A DNA stretch of 64,000 bases from Leptolyngbya sp. FACHB-261. Lineage in GTDB: Bacteria; Cyanobacteriota; Cyanobacteriia; FACHB-261. A program made the position numbers and the translations under genes. Location: contig NZ_JACJPL010000022.1 in NCBI RefSeq assembly GCF_014696065.1, positions 1 through 64,000 on the forward strand. Reading direction: 5' to 3'. The notes under the pieces are model-generated. The model saw only the letters and a program-made list of their open reading frames with translations. It made no database searches and had not been told where the DNA came from. Of this stretch, positions 45,631 to 54,889 are shown one piece after another (the first letter of the stretch is position 1; each line of letters starts with the position of its first letter).

Positions 45631-46315
45631 AGGGCAATCACCTGTCAGAAATTTGGGGCGGCCAGAATGCTGCGGGATCGAAGGCTCAAACTCCATGATT
45701 GCGGCTGAGACCGAGAAACGCATTCGGGCTTTCAGTAAAGTTGCTTGCTGAAACTAGACTGCTTGAGCACACATTTCGGTAATCAGCTTTGCCGAAAACT
45801 ACACGAGCTGTTCCGCAGGTTGTTTTACGAGCTGTTCTGCACAAGCAGCCCGTGATGCGAACATAAGTGTTAATCCGGCTGTTAACACTCAGAAATGAGG
45901 TGTGTAATGGTAGATAACAGAGTTGCTGGGCTTGGAATCGTTGAATCTCCAGCATGAGAAGTCATCGATGTAAGCAGAAGAATGGCTTATACACTCCGTC
46001 CTAAAGCTTTCACAATCCGGATGTTTTGGCAGAACTTTAGATCTCAATTTTCCAGTGCCAAGTGGCATCGCTAGATATGAGCAATATCCTTCACTTTGCT
46101 CCAGATTGCGCGCTCGGCTCCTTGCATTGCTAAGTTGCACTCCTGAGTTAAATTGCCAAAGGCGCGAACTCGTTTGTAGCAAGTGGCACTAGGGGCTCCT
46201 AACTGGAGTACAGCCGCTAGCCATTGCCTATGTACGCTGTTGCCAAGCAAGGTTAATCTGGCCCCAGATTGCCGTTTTCTCCTCTGTGCCATTTGGCTTC
46301 ATTTGCTGGACTGCC
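45631..46315. promoter_or_regulatory. Shared upstream region with two direct 11-bp repeats
   Basis: The gap between divergent regulator genes. ACGAGCTGTTC occurs at 45803-45813 and 45827-45837, a spacing of 24 bases, which could be paired sites for a dimeric regulator such as the LuxR-type protein. The reading frames here have no recognisable features. Confidence 0.35.
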
Positions 46316-47512
46316 ATGCACCCCCGCCTTAGCCTGATTGATACTTTCTCCACTTTTGCGCAATTCGATGCTGAGCGTTTCCGGGCTTGGAGTAGTGACG
46401 CGAGGTTGCGCCGTAGCATGAGAATTTGCTTGGACCAACTGACGCTTTCGGAGAGGCCAGAAAACTTTTGGGTGCTCTATTGGTACAGGCGCTGGGCTGA
46501 TCAACAGTCCCAGCTAGCGAGAGGACATCTGACCGCCTATCTGCAAGAAGCGGCCTACTGGGCAGTTCATAAAACAACACGCCATCTCTCAAGTTTGCAG
46601 TTGACGCATGCTCACTACTTTCAGACCCTGATTAGCAGGGTTGATCAAGTGCTTAATGGGTTCGATCCTGCTCAAGGAATCACACTGGAACATTACGCTA
46701 GGTCAGTTTTCAGCAGCACTCTTCGTGAGCGTCTGTACCAGGCCCAAGAAGTTGATATCTGCACTGATTGGGCGCTGCTCCGTAAGCTAAGCAAGACAAA
46801 ACTCACTGAAGCTCTGATCGCGGCTGGCCTAGCGCCTTCAGCCCAAGCGTCTCGTCTACTGGCCTGGTATTGTTTCAACACGCTCTACCTGCCAGGGCAA
46901 GCGAATGGCACCCGCAGGCTGCCGCGACCGGCAGAGAGTACCTGGGAGGCAATTGCTGCTCTCTTCAATGCTCAACAGGCAAGAGGACCACTGGCGACAG
47001 CTCAAATTCTGGAGCAGTGGCTTCAAGACTGCGCTGTTGCTGTGCGCTGTTATCTTGTCCCCAGGGCGGTTGCCCCCAATCTTGCTAGAGCAGCAGGACC
47101 AGGCGAACTGTCAGAACCAGACTACACAAGCCCTCTATCCGGCCTAGACGCCAACATTGCTCAAGAGGAAGAACAGCGCCGAAGAGAGCATCAGGTGCAA
47201 ATTCAGGCAGTGCTGATCGAAGCTTTAAGGCAACTTGAGCCTCAAGGTCAGCAGTTACTGCGACTCTACTACCAGCAGGAACTGAGCCAGGAGATTGCCG
47301 CTCAGCTGGGCCTGCAACTCTCTACAGTTCCACAACAACTCAACCACTACCGTCAGCATCTGCTCACGCTGCTGGTTCAGCGGAGCCAAGACACTTTGCA
47401 TCTGACCCTGACCACTGACTTACTGAAAGCGACAAGTGCAGTTCTGGAGGATTGGCTGGAGGTTCACTACCGCCATCCTGACCTCCAATCCTCAGACAAG
47501 GAACCCTCATGA
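46316..47512 (+). CDS. Divergent sigma-70-like protein paired with DUF1822
   Basis: A 398-residue protein of the cyanobacterial sigma-like family that is nearly always followed by DUF1822. I start it at ATG 46316; an ATG 30 bases earlier is possible. Regions of sigma region 2 shape appear early (YLQEAAYWAVHKTTRHLSSL; FDPAQGITLEHYARSVFSST). A region 4 HTH appears late (LRQLEPQGQQLLRLYYQQEL, then SQEIAAQLGLQLSTVPQQLN). The stop overlaps the DUF1822 start (ATGA), so the two are translationally coupled. Whether it acts as a true sigma factor is uncertain, as region 2.4-type promoter contacts are not obvious. Confidence 0.75.
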   Translation: MHPRLSLIDTFSTFAQFDAERFRAWSSDARLRRSMRICLDQLTLSERPENFWVLYWYRRWADQQSQLARGHLTAYLQEAAYWAVHKTTRHLSSLQLTHAHYFQTLISRVDQVLNGFDPAQGITLEHYARSVFSSTLRERLYQAQEVDICTDWALLRKLSKTKLTEALIAAGLAPSAQASRLLAWYCFNTLYLPGQANGTRRLPRPAESTWEAIAALFNAQQARGPLATAQILEQWLQDCAVAVRCYLVPRAVAPNLARAAGPGELSEPDYTSPLSGLDANIAQEEEQRRREHQVQIQAVLIEALRQLEPQGQQLLRLYYQQELSQEIAAQLGLQLSTVPQQLNHYRQHLLTLLVQRSQDTLHLTLTTDLLKATSAVLEDWLEVHYRHPDLQSSDKEPS

Positions 47513-48684
47513 CCTTTGGCTCTGCTTTGCTAGAGTTCGCTGATCCTGGCCAGCTCTGGCTTGCGGTCGATCCTCAAGTTCAGACCCTAGCTTGGCAGCA
47601 AAGCCAGTTGCTGGTGCAAGACCACAGTAGCTGGCGGGCCTACCTCAATGCTCTCTGTCTCAATACCGTCTTGCCCTGGCTGCAAGCAGAACAGGACACT
47701 GCAGCGCGAGTTTGGCCAAAGCCCAGTGCTCTGCCAAGCTTTTGGGCGCTGGTTAATGGCACTGCCGTCAACTTGGGAAGCTCGCGTTTGCTGTTGTTAC
47801 CTAGCGAAGCGCTCGATCTCAGCGAGTTGCGCGTGCCTCAGGAATGGGTGGACATCCCCAATTGGGCTGCCGATTACTACCTAGCAGTTGCTATTCATCC
47901 CGATGAGGGCTGGGTGAATCTGTGGGGCTACGCCAGCCATCGACAGCTCAAAAGCCAGGCAATTTACGACGCCGACGACCGCAGTTACCATTTGGCCGGA
48001 AACGATCTGAGCCGCGACTTGAAGGTTTTGTGGCTCAGCCATCACTTTCGTTTAGCTGAACCAACCCAAGCCCGTCTCACTCCTCTACCCCTGTTGTTGC
48101 AGGCGCAGGCTGAAACTTTATTGCAGCAGCTGAGCCACCCAGAGCAAATTTTGCCACGCTTGAGCTTACCCTTTGAACTATGGGGGGCCTTGTTGTCCCA
48201 CGGTGGCTGGCGACAACGCCTACACGAACGGCGTCAGGGTCTCTCCGATCAATGGTCGGTTAACCAGTGGTTGCAGTCTGGGATCTCAGCGCTAGCGCAA
48301 CAGGTTGGCTGGACTCAGGCCGAATTGCAGGCCAATCGACTAGGCAGCCAAGCACTAGAACCAGGGGAAAATCCAGTATTGTTGGTGCGGCAATTAACGA
48401 TTGCCGGTGAACCCTACGAGTTGCGAGTGTTGCGCCAAGGTAGCCTGGAGCCGCGTGTTTGGCGTTTTGAATTGCGCTGTCAGCCTCCCGGTAATCTGAT
48501 TGCTAAAGGGGTGCGTTTGCGGCTGCTCACTGAGGATTTGCTGGGCTTCGAGAACCATGAGGATGTTGCTGATTCCGCAAGGGATCTACTTTATGTTGAA
48601 GTAGCTCTAGCGCTTGGCGAAGCACTGGTCTGGGAAGTGGAGCCCCTGCCGGATGACTATGATCGAGAGATTCTGCGCTTGTAG
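47509..48684 (+). CDS. DUF1822 family protein
   Basis: A 391-residue cytoplasmic protein of the cyanobacterial DUF1822 family. Visible family features are the early FADPGQLWLAVDP strand, WRAYLNALCLNTVLPWLQAE, and a middle DYYLAVAIHPDEGWVNLWGY motif. Its ATG overlaps the stop of the sigma-like gene. In cyanobacteria this pair is a conserved unit of unknown role. No membrane segments or catalytic motif are visible. Confidence 0.85.
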   Translation: MTFGSALLEFADPGQLWLAVDPQVQTLAWQQSQLLVQDHSSWRAYLNALCLNTVLPWLQAEQDTAARVWPKPSALPSFWALVNGTAVNLGSSRLLLLPSEALDLSELRVPQEWVDIPNWAADYYLAVAIHPDEGWVNLWGYASHRQLKSQAIYDADDRSYHLAGNDLSRDLKVLWLSHHFRLAEPTQARLTPLPLLLQAQAETLLQQLSHPEQILPRLSLPFELWGALLSHGGWRQRLHERRQGLSDQWSVNQWLQSGISALAQQVGWTQAELQANRLGSQALEPGENPVLLVRQLTIAGEPYELRVLRQGSLEPRVWRFELRCQPPGNLIAKGVRLRLLTEDLLGFENHEDVADSARDLLYVEVALALGEALVWEVEPLPDDYDREILRL

Positions 48685-48769
48685 ATTTCTAGCCTTTAGT
48701 TCGCACATTCCTAGTCAAGAATGTGTTGGCCAACCCACTGATTCTTGAGTCAATTTTCAGCAGAGGGGC

Positions 48770-49213
48770 ATGCAACGATTTACCACTCAATTGCGCGTTC
48801 GCTATCACGAAATGGACCCCCTTGGCCATGTGAACAATGCTGTGTATTTGCACTATTTGGAACAGGCTGCTATTGAACATTCTGAGTATCTAGGCTTTGG
48901 TGAGGCGCGCTACCGTGAGTTGGGTGGCATCTTTGTGCTGCGTCGGATGCAAGTTGAGTATTTGCGTCCGGCTGTCGCTGGTGACACACTTGCAGTTGAA
49001 ACCTGGTTGCAAGAAATGCGTGGTCCCAGAGTCATTCGTCGCTACGAAATTCGCAGACGAAACGGAGCGGACTTGTTAGTCATAGCAGAGGCAGTCTGGG
49101 TTTGGGTCGATGCAGCATCCGTACGGCCAAAAGCCATTCCCGCCTCTATTCTGGAGGTGTTTCAAGCGGCCAGCCAAACGACTAACGAGGTCATAACCAA
49201 CTCAGTGAGCTAG
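48770..49213 (+). CDS. 4HBT-family acyl-CoA thioesterase (YbgC/FadM-like)
   Basis: A 147-residue hotdog-fold thioesterase. The active-site helix is intact: VRYHEMDPLGHVNNAVYLHY, with the catalytic Asp and the HVNNAVY signature. The second half has VEYLRPAVAGDTLAVETWL, the usual strand pair. Such proteins hydrolyse acyl- or aryl-CoA thioesters; in cyanobacteria a relative makes the 1,4-dihydroxy-2-naphthoate of phylloquinone. The substrate cannot be told here. It ends convergently with ispE, with a shared hairpin. Confidence 0.88.
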   Translation: MQRFTTQLRVRYHEMDPLGHVNNAVYLHYLEQAAIEHSEYLGFGEARYRELGGIFVLRRMQVEYLRPAVAGDTLAVETWLQEMRGPRVIRRYEIRRRNGADLLVIAEAVWVWVDAASVRPKAIPASILEVFQAASQTTNEVITNSVS

Positions 49214-49226
49214 AGCTTGCGAGCAG

Positions 49227-49279
49227 GGTTGTGGATGGCTGTTCAGTTCCTGAGCAAGGCTGATCAACCATCCACAACC
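49227..49279. terminator. Hairpin between convergent thioesterase and ispE genes
   Basis: Arms GGTTGTGGATGG (49227-49238) and CCATCCACAACC (49268-49279), 12 bp perfect. The right arm lies within the last codons of ispE, so the stem uses coding sequence. It could stop transcripts from both sides, though there is no strong T run. Confidence 0.5.
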
Positions 49280-50181
49280 TGAACTCCACCGACGCACAGG
49301 CGGGTCAGCCAAATCTCAAGGCTGCTATGCGTAAAGGCTTGACGGGTTGCGGCTTCGATTGCTCTGGCCTGCTCCACTGACTCGCACAGGGCAAAGACGG
49401 TGGGCCCAGAGCCGGACATCATCGCCCCTAAAGCTCCTTGTGTCTCTAGGTAGCTGCGCAACTGGGCCACAGGTTCGTGAGCTGGTAAGACTACTTTCTC
49501 CAGGTCGTTGTAGAGGAAGCGTCCAATGCGGCCAAAGTCACGGGCCGCTACCGCACTCAGCATCTGGCTAGAATAACCGCGCAACTCCTTAATCTCGGCT
49601 TCGCTGTGCTTAAAGTGAGCGCGGAAGCTTTGATAAGCCCAGGCAGTTGAGACACTTAAATCTCGGAACTTGCACACCACTACCGGCAGCCCATCTAGAT
49701 CCGGCAGAGGGGTCAGAATCTCACCTCGGCCAACGGCCAGTGCTGTGCCTCCGGTAATGCAAAAAGGCACATCTGAGCCGAGGGCGCTGCCAATTTCTTG
49801 CAGTTCTGTATGGGTTAGGCCCAAGCCCCACATCAAGCTCAAGCCCACCAACACGGCTGCCGCATTGCCAGAACCTCCGGCTAGCCCTGCGCCCACTGGA
49901 ATTTCTTTACGAATTTTGATCTCAACACCACCACAATCTGGGTAGCGCTGCTGCATCAAGGCCGCAGCCTTCCAAGCGAGATTGCTGGCATCCTGGGGAA
50001 CTTGCGGATGGTTGCAATGCAACTGGATTGCGTGGCCTCTCAACGGACGCAGTTCAATCTCATCAGTTAAGTCAATGCTCTGGAGCACCATGACGACCTC
50101 GTGGTAGCCATCGGGTCGGTCACCCACAATCTCCAGATACAGGTTGATCTTGGCGGGAGCTTTCAGGCAGTAGGGGCGCAT
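49264..50181 (-). CDS. ispE: 4-diphosphocytidyl-2-C-methyl-D-erythritol kinase
   Basis: IspE phosphorylates CDP-methylerythritol in the MEP isoprenoid pathway. The product is 305 residues from ATG 50181 (MRPYCLKAPAKINLYLEIVG); an ATG 18 bases earlier is less likely. GHMP kinase motifs are complete: APAKINLYL at the N-terminus, the ATP loop IPVGAGLAGGSGNAAAV, and GAMMSGSGPTVFAL near the C-terminus. It overlaps the end of rsmA by about 60 bases and follows it on the same strand, a known rsmA-ispE pairing. Confidence 0.95.
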   Translation of the reverse strand: MRPYCLKAPAKINLYLEIVGDRPDGYHEVVMVLQSIDLTDEIELRPLRGHAIQLHCNHPQVPQDASNLAWKAAALMQQRYPDCGGVEIKIRKEIPVGAGLAGGSGNAAAVLVGLSLMWGLGLTHTELQEIGSALGSDVPFCITGGTALAVGRGEILTPLPDLDGLPVVVCKFRDLSVSTAWAYQSFRAHFKHSEAEIKELRGYSSQMLSAVAARDFGRIGRFLYNDLEKVVLPAHEPVAQLRSYLETQGALGAMMSGSGPTVFALCESVEQARAIEAATRQAFTHSSLEIWLTRLCVGGVQVVDG

Positions 50182-50974
50182 CGTCTTGGGCTGCGGCAAC
50201 GAGCAGGTTACTGAGACTCACCCAGGCATCAACACCGAGGTCTTCAGCCCGTGCTTGAGGATTCACCTCTAATTGTTCCAGGAAGCTGGTCAATTGTTCG
50301 CGATTCACCAAACCGCCTAAGGTATTGCGTAGCATTTTGCGTCGGGTGGCAAAGCCTGCGGTGACTAGCTTCTCCAAATGCTGCGGATTGTTGGCGATTT
50401 TTCGAGGGGGATGAGGCTGGAGTGTGATCACAGCAGAATCTACTTTAGGGGGCGGCTTAAACGCCTGCGCTCCAACATCGCAAACCCAAGCGGCATCTAC
50501 TAAGTACTGCACCTTTACACTCAACGCACCGTAGTGCTTGGAGCCTGGACGGGCACACAGGCGTAAAGCCACTTCTTTTTGCAACAGCAGCACGATGCGC
50601 TCGAACTGATTAATCGGTGTGGCGATCCTACCCAGGAGTTTTTCTAGGATAGGACCCGTGATGTTGTAGGGAATATTGGCAACCACTTTGTTGGCTGAGG
50701 GCAATGGCAACATGAGAATATCGCCTTCTACCAGCTGAAAATTCTCCAAGTTGCCAAAGCGCTTAAGCAGGGGCGCGATGAGGTCTCGGTCTAGTTCCAC
50801 AGCGGTCAGAGCCCCACATTTGGGTAGCAGCATCTGCGTCAGACTGCCTGTGCCAGGGCCAATCTCCAATACATGATCAGTTGGTTTAAGGTCAGCGGCA
50901 GCAACAATACTGGCAAGGGCTTTTTCACTGCGTAACCAGTGCTGACCAAAGCGTTTACGGGGACGAATCGACAT
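50120..50974 (-). CDS. rsmA: 16S rRNA adenine dimethyltransferase RsmA (KsgA)
   Basis: RsmA dimethylates two adenosines near the 3' end of 16S rRNA during small-subunit assembly. The 284-residue product starts at ATG 50974 (MSIRPRKRFGQHWLRSEKAL, the family start). Motif I EIGPGTGSLT binds AdoMet, and the catalytic NIPYNIT follows. The start overlaps the YihY stop by 20 bases and the end overlaps ispE, so the three genes form a tight chain. The tail after about residue 262 (AAAQDDAPLL) extends beyond the conserved fold. Confidence 0.95.
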   Translation of the reverse strand: MSIRPRKRFGQHWLRSEKALASIVAAADLKPTDHVLEIGPGTGSLTQMLLPKCGALTAVELDRDLIAPLLKRFGNLENFQLVEGDILMLPLPSANKVVANIPYNITGPILEKLLGRIATPINQFERIVLLLQKEVALRLCARPGSKHYGALSVKVQYLVDAAWVCDVGAQAFKPPPKVDSAVITLQPHPPRKIANNPQHLEKLVTAGFATRRKMLRNTLGGLVNREQLTSFLEQLEVNPQARAEDLGVDAWVSLSNLLVAAAQDDAPLLPESSRQDQPVSGDCG

Positions 50975-51893
50975 TAGGTGATGATACCTTCTGGCGTCGA
51001 GCTGGCACAGAATCTCCCATTGCTTCTCGCAGCGAGAGATTGACCTGATCCCCAAAGAGCAACGCCAGCGAACTGAGCCATAGCCATAGCAGCATCACGA
51101 TCACAGCACCTATGGCTCCATAGACCCGGTTATAGTTGCCAAATTGAGAGACATACAGTCGAAATGCTCCTGAAATCGCCACCCAGAGCAAGCTGGCGCA
51201 CACGGCTCCAGGCAGAAGTGGCGTTCCTTTGCGGCGCACGCTAGGGCCGTAGCGGTACAAGACCATGCAGGCTACGGTAACGATCCCCAAAGTAATTGGC
51301 CAGGTGAGCATATTCCAGCCCCAGAGCAGTAGCGAACCGACAGGGCCTAAGCCAACTGCGCCAGCCTGAGTTGCAACTAAGGTCAAAACCAGACCGCTAA
51401 AAAAAAGCACGCCTGAGGCCAAGCCAATCAGCAGAAGCATCCCTAGCATCAGCAGGAGCGAGAGTAACCTGGCTTTCCAGAAGGGGCGGAGCTTCGAGAC
51501 CGGCACCTCATGGCTGAGATCCAACGCCACCATCGCCGTTCCCACTGCACCTGAAGCTGCCCAGAGGGCTACAAAAAAGCTCAAGGAGAGCAAGCCGCTA
51601 TTGTGACCGTAGCTAATGGCACGCACATAATCCTGCACCAGAACCAGCACTTCTTGGGGCGCGATCTGCTGTAGCCGTCCCATAATTGCGTCAAAGGTGG
51701 CTTGAGAGGAGCCAAACAAGCCCACTGCGGTTAGTGCAGCCAGAATAGCGGGGAACAAAGCCAACATCGTGCTGTAGGCCATCTCGGACGCCAAACCGGG
51801 CAAGCGTTGCTTAGCCGCGTTAACAAGGGCACTGCGAAAGATTTTCGGTGAGAGGTGATGGATATAGTCTGGTTTCTGGGGCTTCATGGGCAT
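50955..51893 (-). CDS. YihY/BrkB-family inner-membrane protein
   Basis: A 312-residue integral membrane protein of the YihY/virulence factor BrkB family. The N-terminus (LASEMAYSTMLALFPAILAA) carries the conserved A-Y-xx-LFPxL motif of the first membrane segment. Five more segments follow (LLSLSFFVALWAASGAVGTA; SLLLMLGMLLLIGLASGVLF; PITLGIVTVACMVLYRYGPS; VCASLLWVAISGAFRLYVSQ; YGAIGAVIVMLLWLWLSSLA). The family function is not settled. It leads the rsmA-ispE chain. Confidence 0.92.
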   Translation of the reverse strand: MPMKPQKPDYIHHLSPKIFRSALVNAAKQRLPGLASEMAYSTMLALFPAILAALTAVGLFGSSQATFDAIMGRLQQIAPQEVLVLVQDYVRAISYGHNSGLLSLSFFVALWAASGAVGTAMVALDLSHEVPVSKLRPFWKARLLSLLLMLGMLLLIGLASGVLFFSGLVLTLVATQAGAVGLGPVGSLLLWGWNMLTWPITLGIVTVACMVLYRYGPSVRRKGTPLLPGAVCASLLWVAISGAFRLYVSQFGNYNRVYGAIGAVIVMLLWLWLSSLALLFGDQVNLSLREAMGDSVPARRQKVSSPNVDSSP

Positions 51894-52438
51894 AGCCTAT
51901 CTGGCCCGATTAAATCTGCGTTTCCGTCTCCGGATTGAACTTCAGCTGCTGGAACGGAGGGTGTAGAGAAGTGATGACATCTCACAACTAAGTCCCTAAC
52001 AAACTCTGCGGTAGCCATTGGCACGGTCATTAGCACGGTGAGAAACGCACATCTTCTAGAGCCTTGCTTCTGGAGACGCTTGGTTGCAAATAGCCTTCTC
52101 AGTAGGTTCTCAGTGTGTTGGTCTTAGCAAGTACTCAAACTCTGGAAGTGATTCTCTGGAAGTTCTGGTCAAGCTTGGAACATCCCTGAGCACAGAACAA
52201 ACCAACTGTTACTCTCTGCAAAGTTGTCGCCTTAGTTCAAGTCCCGATGACTCCAGCCACTGACAAGTATCCCTTGTTATTAAGTCATGCGAATGGCCGG
52301 GTAACTGGGTTAGGTCGGTTGCCCCGCAGAACGGTAGCGTTATTTGTTCTAGATCTCACCAAGTCTTCGCTTTAGACTTCGGTGAACTTAAACTGACTGG
52401 CTAAGCACAAGCCTGATGGATTGAAAAGGAGTTGATGA
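51894..52438. other. Intergenic, nothing recognised
   Basis: About 545 bases between the divergent yihY and dedA pseudogene. No gene, repeat or RNA element is apparent. Confidence 0.4.
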
Positions 52439-52774
52439 ATGCATTTCGACCTGCCAGAGCTAATTAAATCTTTGGGCTATATAGAAGTTTGGGCAATTGT
52501 ATTTGCCGAATCAGGCTTGTTAATTGGTTTCTTTCTACCGGGAGATAGCCTGCTGTTCACGGCTGGTTTCATAGCCTCTCAAGGATCACTCAGCATTTAG
52601 ATTTTGACCCTGGGCTTTTTTATCTGTGGCTGGACTGTTGGCGTTACCTTTCTGGGCCAGGTTATTCCTGACGTTGATAAGTATCTCTTGCCAATTATCC
52701 TCGTGATTGTGGTCGCCTCCGTCGCGCCCTCCCTCATCCATCTCTACCAGGAAAGCAGATCTAAGAGAATCTAA
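52439..52774 (+). pseudogene. DedA/SNARE-associated membrane protein remnant
   Basis: Reading from ATG 52439 gives the family N-terminus ([20 protein letters not shown], then [13 protein letters not shown]) up to an in-frame TAG after about 54 residues. The same frame then continues with a DedA C-terminus (ILTLGFFICGWTVGVTFLGQ, VDKYLLPIILVIVVASVAPS) to 52774. The middle of the protein is missing. It is therefore an internal deletion plus a nonsense codon: a dead gene. Confidence 0.8.
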
Positions 52775-52816
52775 GACGAACCCAAGCCTGGGACTGGGAC
52801 TGGTCAAGCCATTGCT

Positions 52817-53344
52817 TCACCGTCGTGACGGGTCACGCCTGCTAAACAAGGTCCGCAATCGAATGCGGTTGGAAATGTAGAGCGGCAGTTGGTAGTGCTC
52901 AGCCAGCAACCAAACCACTAAGCTCAGGTGGGTTAGGAAGGTGAGCACAGTCCAAAGGATTGGGAAAAAGCTGAGCGCGCTGCCTGCGGCTGGCGGGAAG
53001 GTGTGATAAGCCATCCATACCAGCGTGGGTGGCAACAGCACCAAGGCTACACCGACAGTCCAGATCACCAGCGTCAGATTGACATCATCGTGCTGAACTG
53101 ACTGCCAGCCCCGTCCAGTCCAGCGCCACTGCAAGGGTTGTGAGCTATCCTCGACCCGCAACACATTGTCGCTGAGATTGGCTGTGAAAATGTGACGGCA
53201 GAAGTTACAGGCAAAGGCATCGGTCAGAACAAGCCCCTGAATTTGGCCGTGGCGGCACACTGGGCAGGTATAAGTCTGCTCGTAGCTCAGCAAATGTCGC
53301 TGCGTTAATGGTTGGAGCGAAGCCTGAGCGGGAAGTTTGTCCAT
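52817..53344 (-). CDS. Zinc-ribbon, two-TM cyanobacterial protein of unknown function
   Basis: About 175 residues from ATG 53344 (an earlier ATG at 53368 is possible). Near the N-terminus two CxxC pairs (CPVCRHG and CNFCRHIF) form a treble-clef or ribbon zinc site. Two membrane segments follow (VIWTVGVALVLLPPTLVWMA and FPILWTVLTFLTHLSLVVWL), then a basic tail. No catalytic motif is visible. I recognise it only as a conserved cyanobacterial layout. Confidence 0.75.
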   Translation of the reverse strand: MDKLPAQASLQPLTQRHLLSYEQTYTCPVCRHGQIQGLVLTDAFACNFCRHIFTANLSDNVLRVEDSSQPLQWRWTGRGWQSVQHDDVNLTLVIWTVGVALVLLPPTLVWMAYHTFPPAAGSALSFFPILWTVLTFLTHLSLVVWLLAEHYQLPLYISNRIRLRTLFSRRDPSRR

Positions 53345-53502
53345 CATGAGCCGGGAAACTGAGCGCAAAATATGAAGCTAGAGGCAAAGTTCTTTCGAAA
53401 AGACTCTACTTTATAGCTATCTCTTAATTACTCTGTCAGCCTCTGTCATTAGAGTTGACAGACTTTCAAAATTCTTCAGGTCTTACCGTGATAGTCAAAT
53501 AA

Positions 53503-53554
53503 TCCCCTCTCGGTTGGCTTTAGCTGGAAGAACCAGTGGCGGACCGAGAGGGGA
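53503..53554. terminator. 12-bp hairpin between same-strand genes
   Basis: Arms TCCCCTCTCGGT (53503-53514) and its exact complement (53543-53554), with a 28-base loop. It lies between the SpeY-like gene end and the zinc-ribbon gene, and may terminate the former. No T run is evident, so this is moderate evidence. Confidence 0.4.
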
Positions 53555-53677
53555 GACTGAATCTAGGCTGGTTTAAGGAGTTTGTCTTAGGGGTTGATTT
53601 GAGGTTGGATGGAAAAACCTAACTCAGCTTCAACTGGCGGCCTAACTGCGGCTGCTAGCAGCAGTTAGCAATTAGCC

Positions 53678-54889
53678 TTAGCGTCGGATCGGCGTACCGC
53701 AGGGGTAGGTGGCGACGGGTTGCTCCTTTGATTGCTCTTTGTCTTGCTCTTTTGCAGTAGCCACGGATGCCAGATGGAATTCCTGGGTCTTCTTCTCTTC
53801 CGCTGGCTTGTTCAGCGCAGCCAGGTAATCTGTCTGCAAAGTCGCTACCAGCTCGCTGCGTCGGTCATAGAGCCGCTTCAGCGGACGCACTGGGCAGGTG
53901 TTCATTACGTAGGCGGTGAGCAGTGGCAGCGCGATTGTGCTGTCGGTGTAGCAAACTACGGTGTCGCGCAGAGCATCCGGGTCGACTTTGCCCCAGCTAA
54001 CGGCTTCACTGGGTACGGCACCGGAGAGACCGCCAGTGTCAGGGCGAGCGTCAGTGATCTGAATAAAGTAGTCGTGGCCACGCTCTTCCAAGCCCAGAAC
54101 TTCGTGAATCTGCGGCTGGGTTTGCAGCAGGAAGTTCTTGGGGCTACCGCCACCCAGGATCAGGGCTGCGCTCTTGCCGTCGTTTTCACGGGCACCATAG
54201 ACAATTGCAGCTGACTCGTTCACGTCTTGCGAAGGATCGAGCACCAGCTGAGAACCTTCTAGTGCCATTGCAGCTACGTTCATACCGATTGAACTGTCGC
54301 CGGGTGAAGAGGTGAAGATCGGTACCCCACATTCGTAGGCAGTTGCCAGCAGACAAGAGTTCTGAATACCCAGTTGAATTTCGACCTCGCGCACATACTT
54401 GCCCAGCAAGTAATGGAACTCGGCGGTGCCCATACGCTTCTGGAACGCTGGAGCCTTCAGCACTTCCCGCACAAAAGCATCAGTTTGCAGCAGGACATCG
54501 TAGTTAAAGATGATGTCGTAGATGCGGATGCGCTCTTCTTGCCGCAGTTTCACGTCGTCTACGAAGGGGTGAGAGCTGTAGAGCTCTAACCCCAGGCTGT
54601 AGTGCATGTCGTGGTAGAGGTTCGCGCCGGTGCTGATGATGTAGTCCACAAAGCCATTGCGCATCAACGGAGCCAGCAACGACACCCCGAAACCAGCAGG
54701 TGTTAATGCACCTGACAAACTCAGACCCACAGTGACACCGTCGCGCATCACTTCGCTCTTGAGCAGATGGGCAATCTCGCGCAGCCGAGCCGAGTTGTAA
54801 GCGACGAAATACTGATCGATCAGGTCCACCACATTTATTTCGGTGGGCATGGGAACGGGAAGTAGCTTTTGACCAAGCAGTTTAGACAT
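53678..54889 (-). CDS. Deoxyhypusine synthase-like protein (SpeY/homospermidine-type)
   Basis: A 403-residue protein of the deoxyhypusine synthase superfamily. The ATG at 54889 ([20 protein letters not shown]) is preferred to one 57 bases upstream. Family motifs are [39 protein letters not shown] and EAVSWGKVD, where the Lys matches the catalytic Lys of deoxyhypusine synthase. Bacteria lack the eIF5A substrate, and such homologues are thought to make homospermidine or related polyamines from spermidine/putrescine with NAD. The tail ([10 protein letters not shown]...[11 protein letters not shown]) is low-complexity. Confidence 0.88.
   Translation of the reverse strand: MSKLLGQKLLPVPMPTEINVVDLIDQYFVAYNSARLREIAHLLKSEVMRDGVTVGLSLSGALTPAGFGVSLLAPLMRNGFVDYIISTGANLYHDMHYSLGLELYSSHPFVDDVKLRQEERIRIYDIIFNYDVLLQTDAFVREVLKAPAFQKRMGTAEFHYLLGKYVREVEIQLGIQNSCLLATAYECGVPIFTSSPGDSSIGMNVAAMALEGSQLVLDPSQDVNESAAIVYGARENDGKSAALILGGGSPKNFLLQTQPQIHEVLGLEERGHDYFIQITDARPDTGGLSGAVPSEAVSWGKVDPDALRDTVVCYTDSTIALPLLTAYVMNTCPVRPLKRLYDRRSELVATLQTDYLAALNKPAEEKKTQEFHLASVATAKEQDKEQSKEQPVATYPCGTPIRR

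Noticed and set aside
53732-54214. Plus-strand 160-codon frame opposite the SpeY-like gene
   Set aside because: Antisense to a well-supported conserved gene, with no motif of its own.
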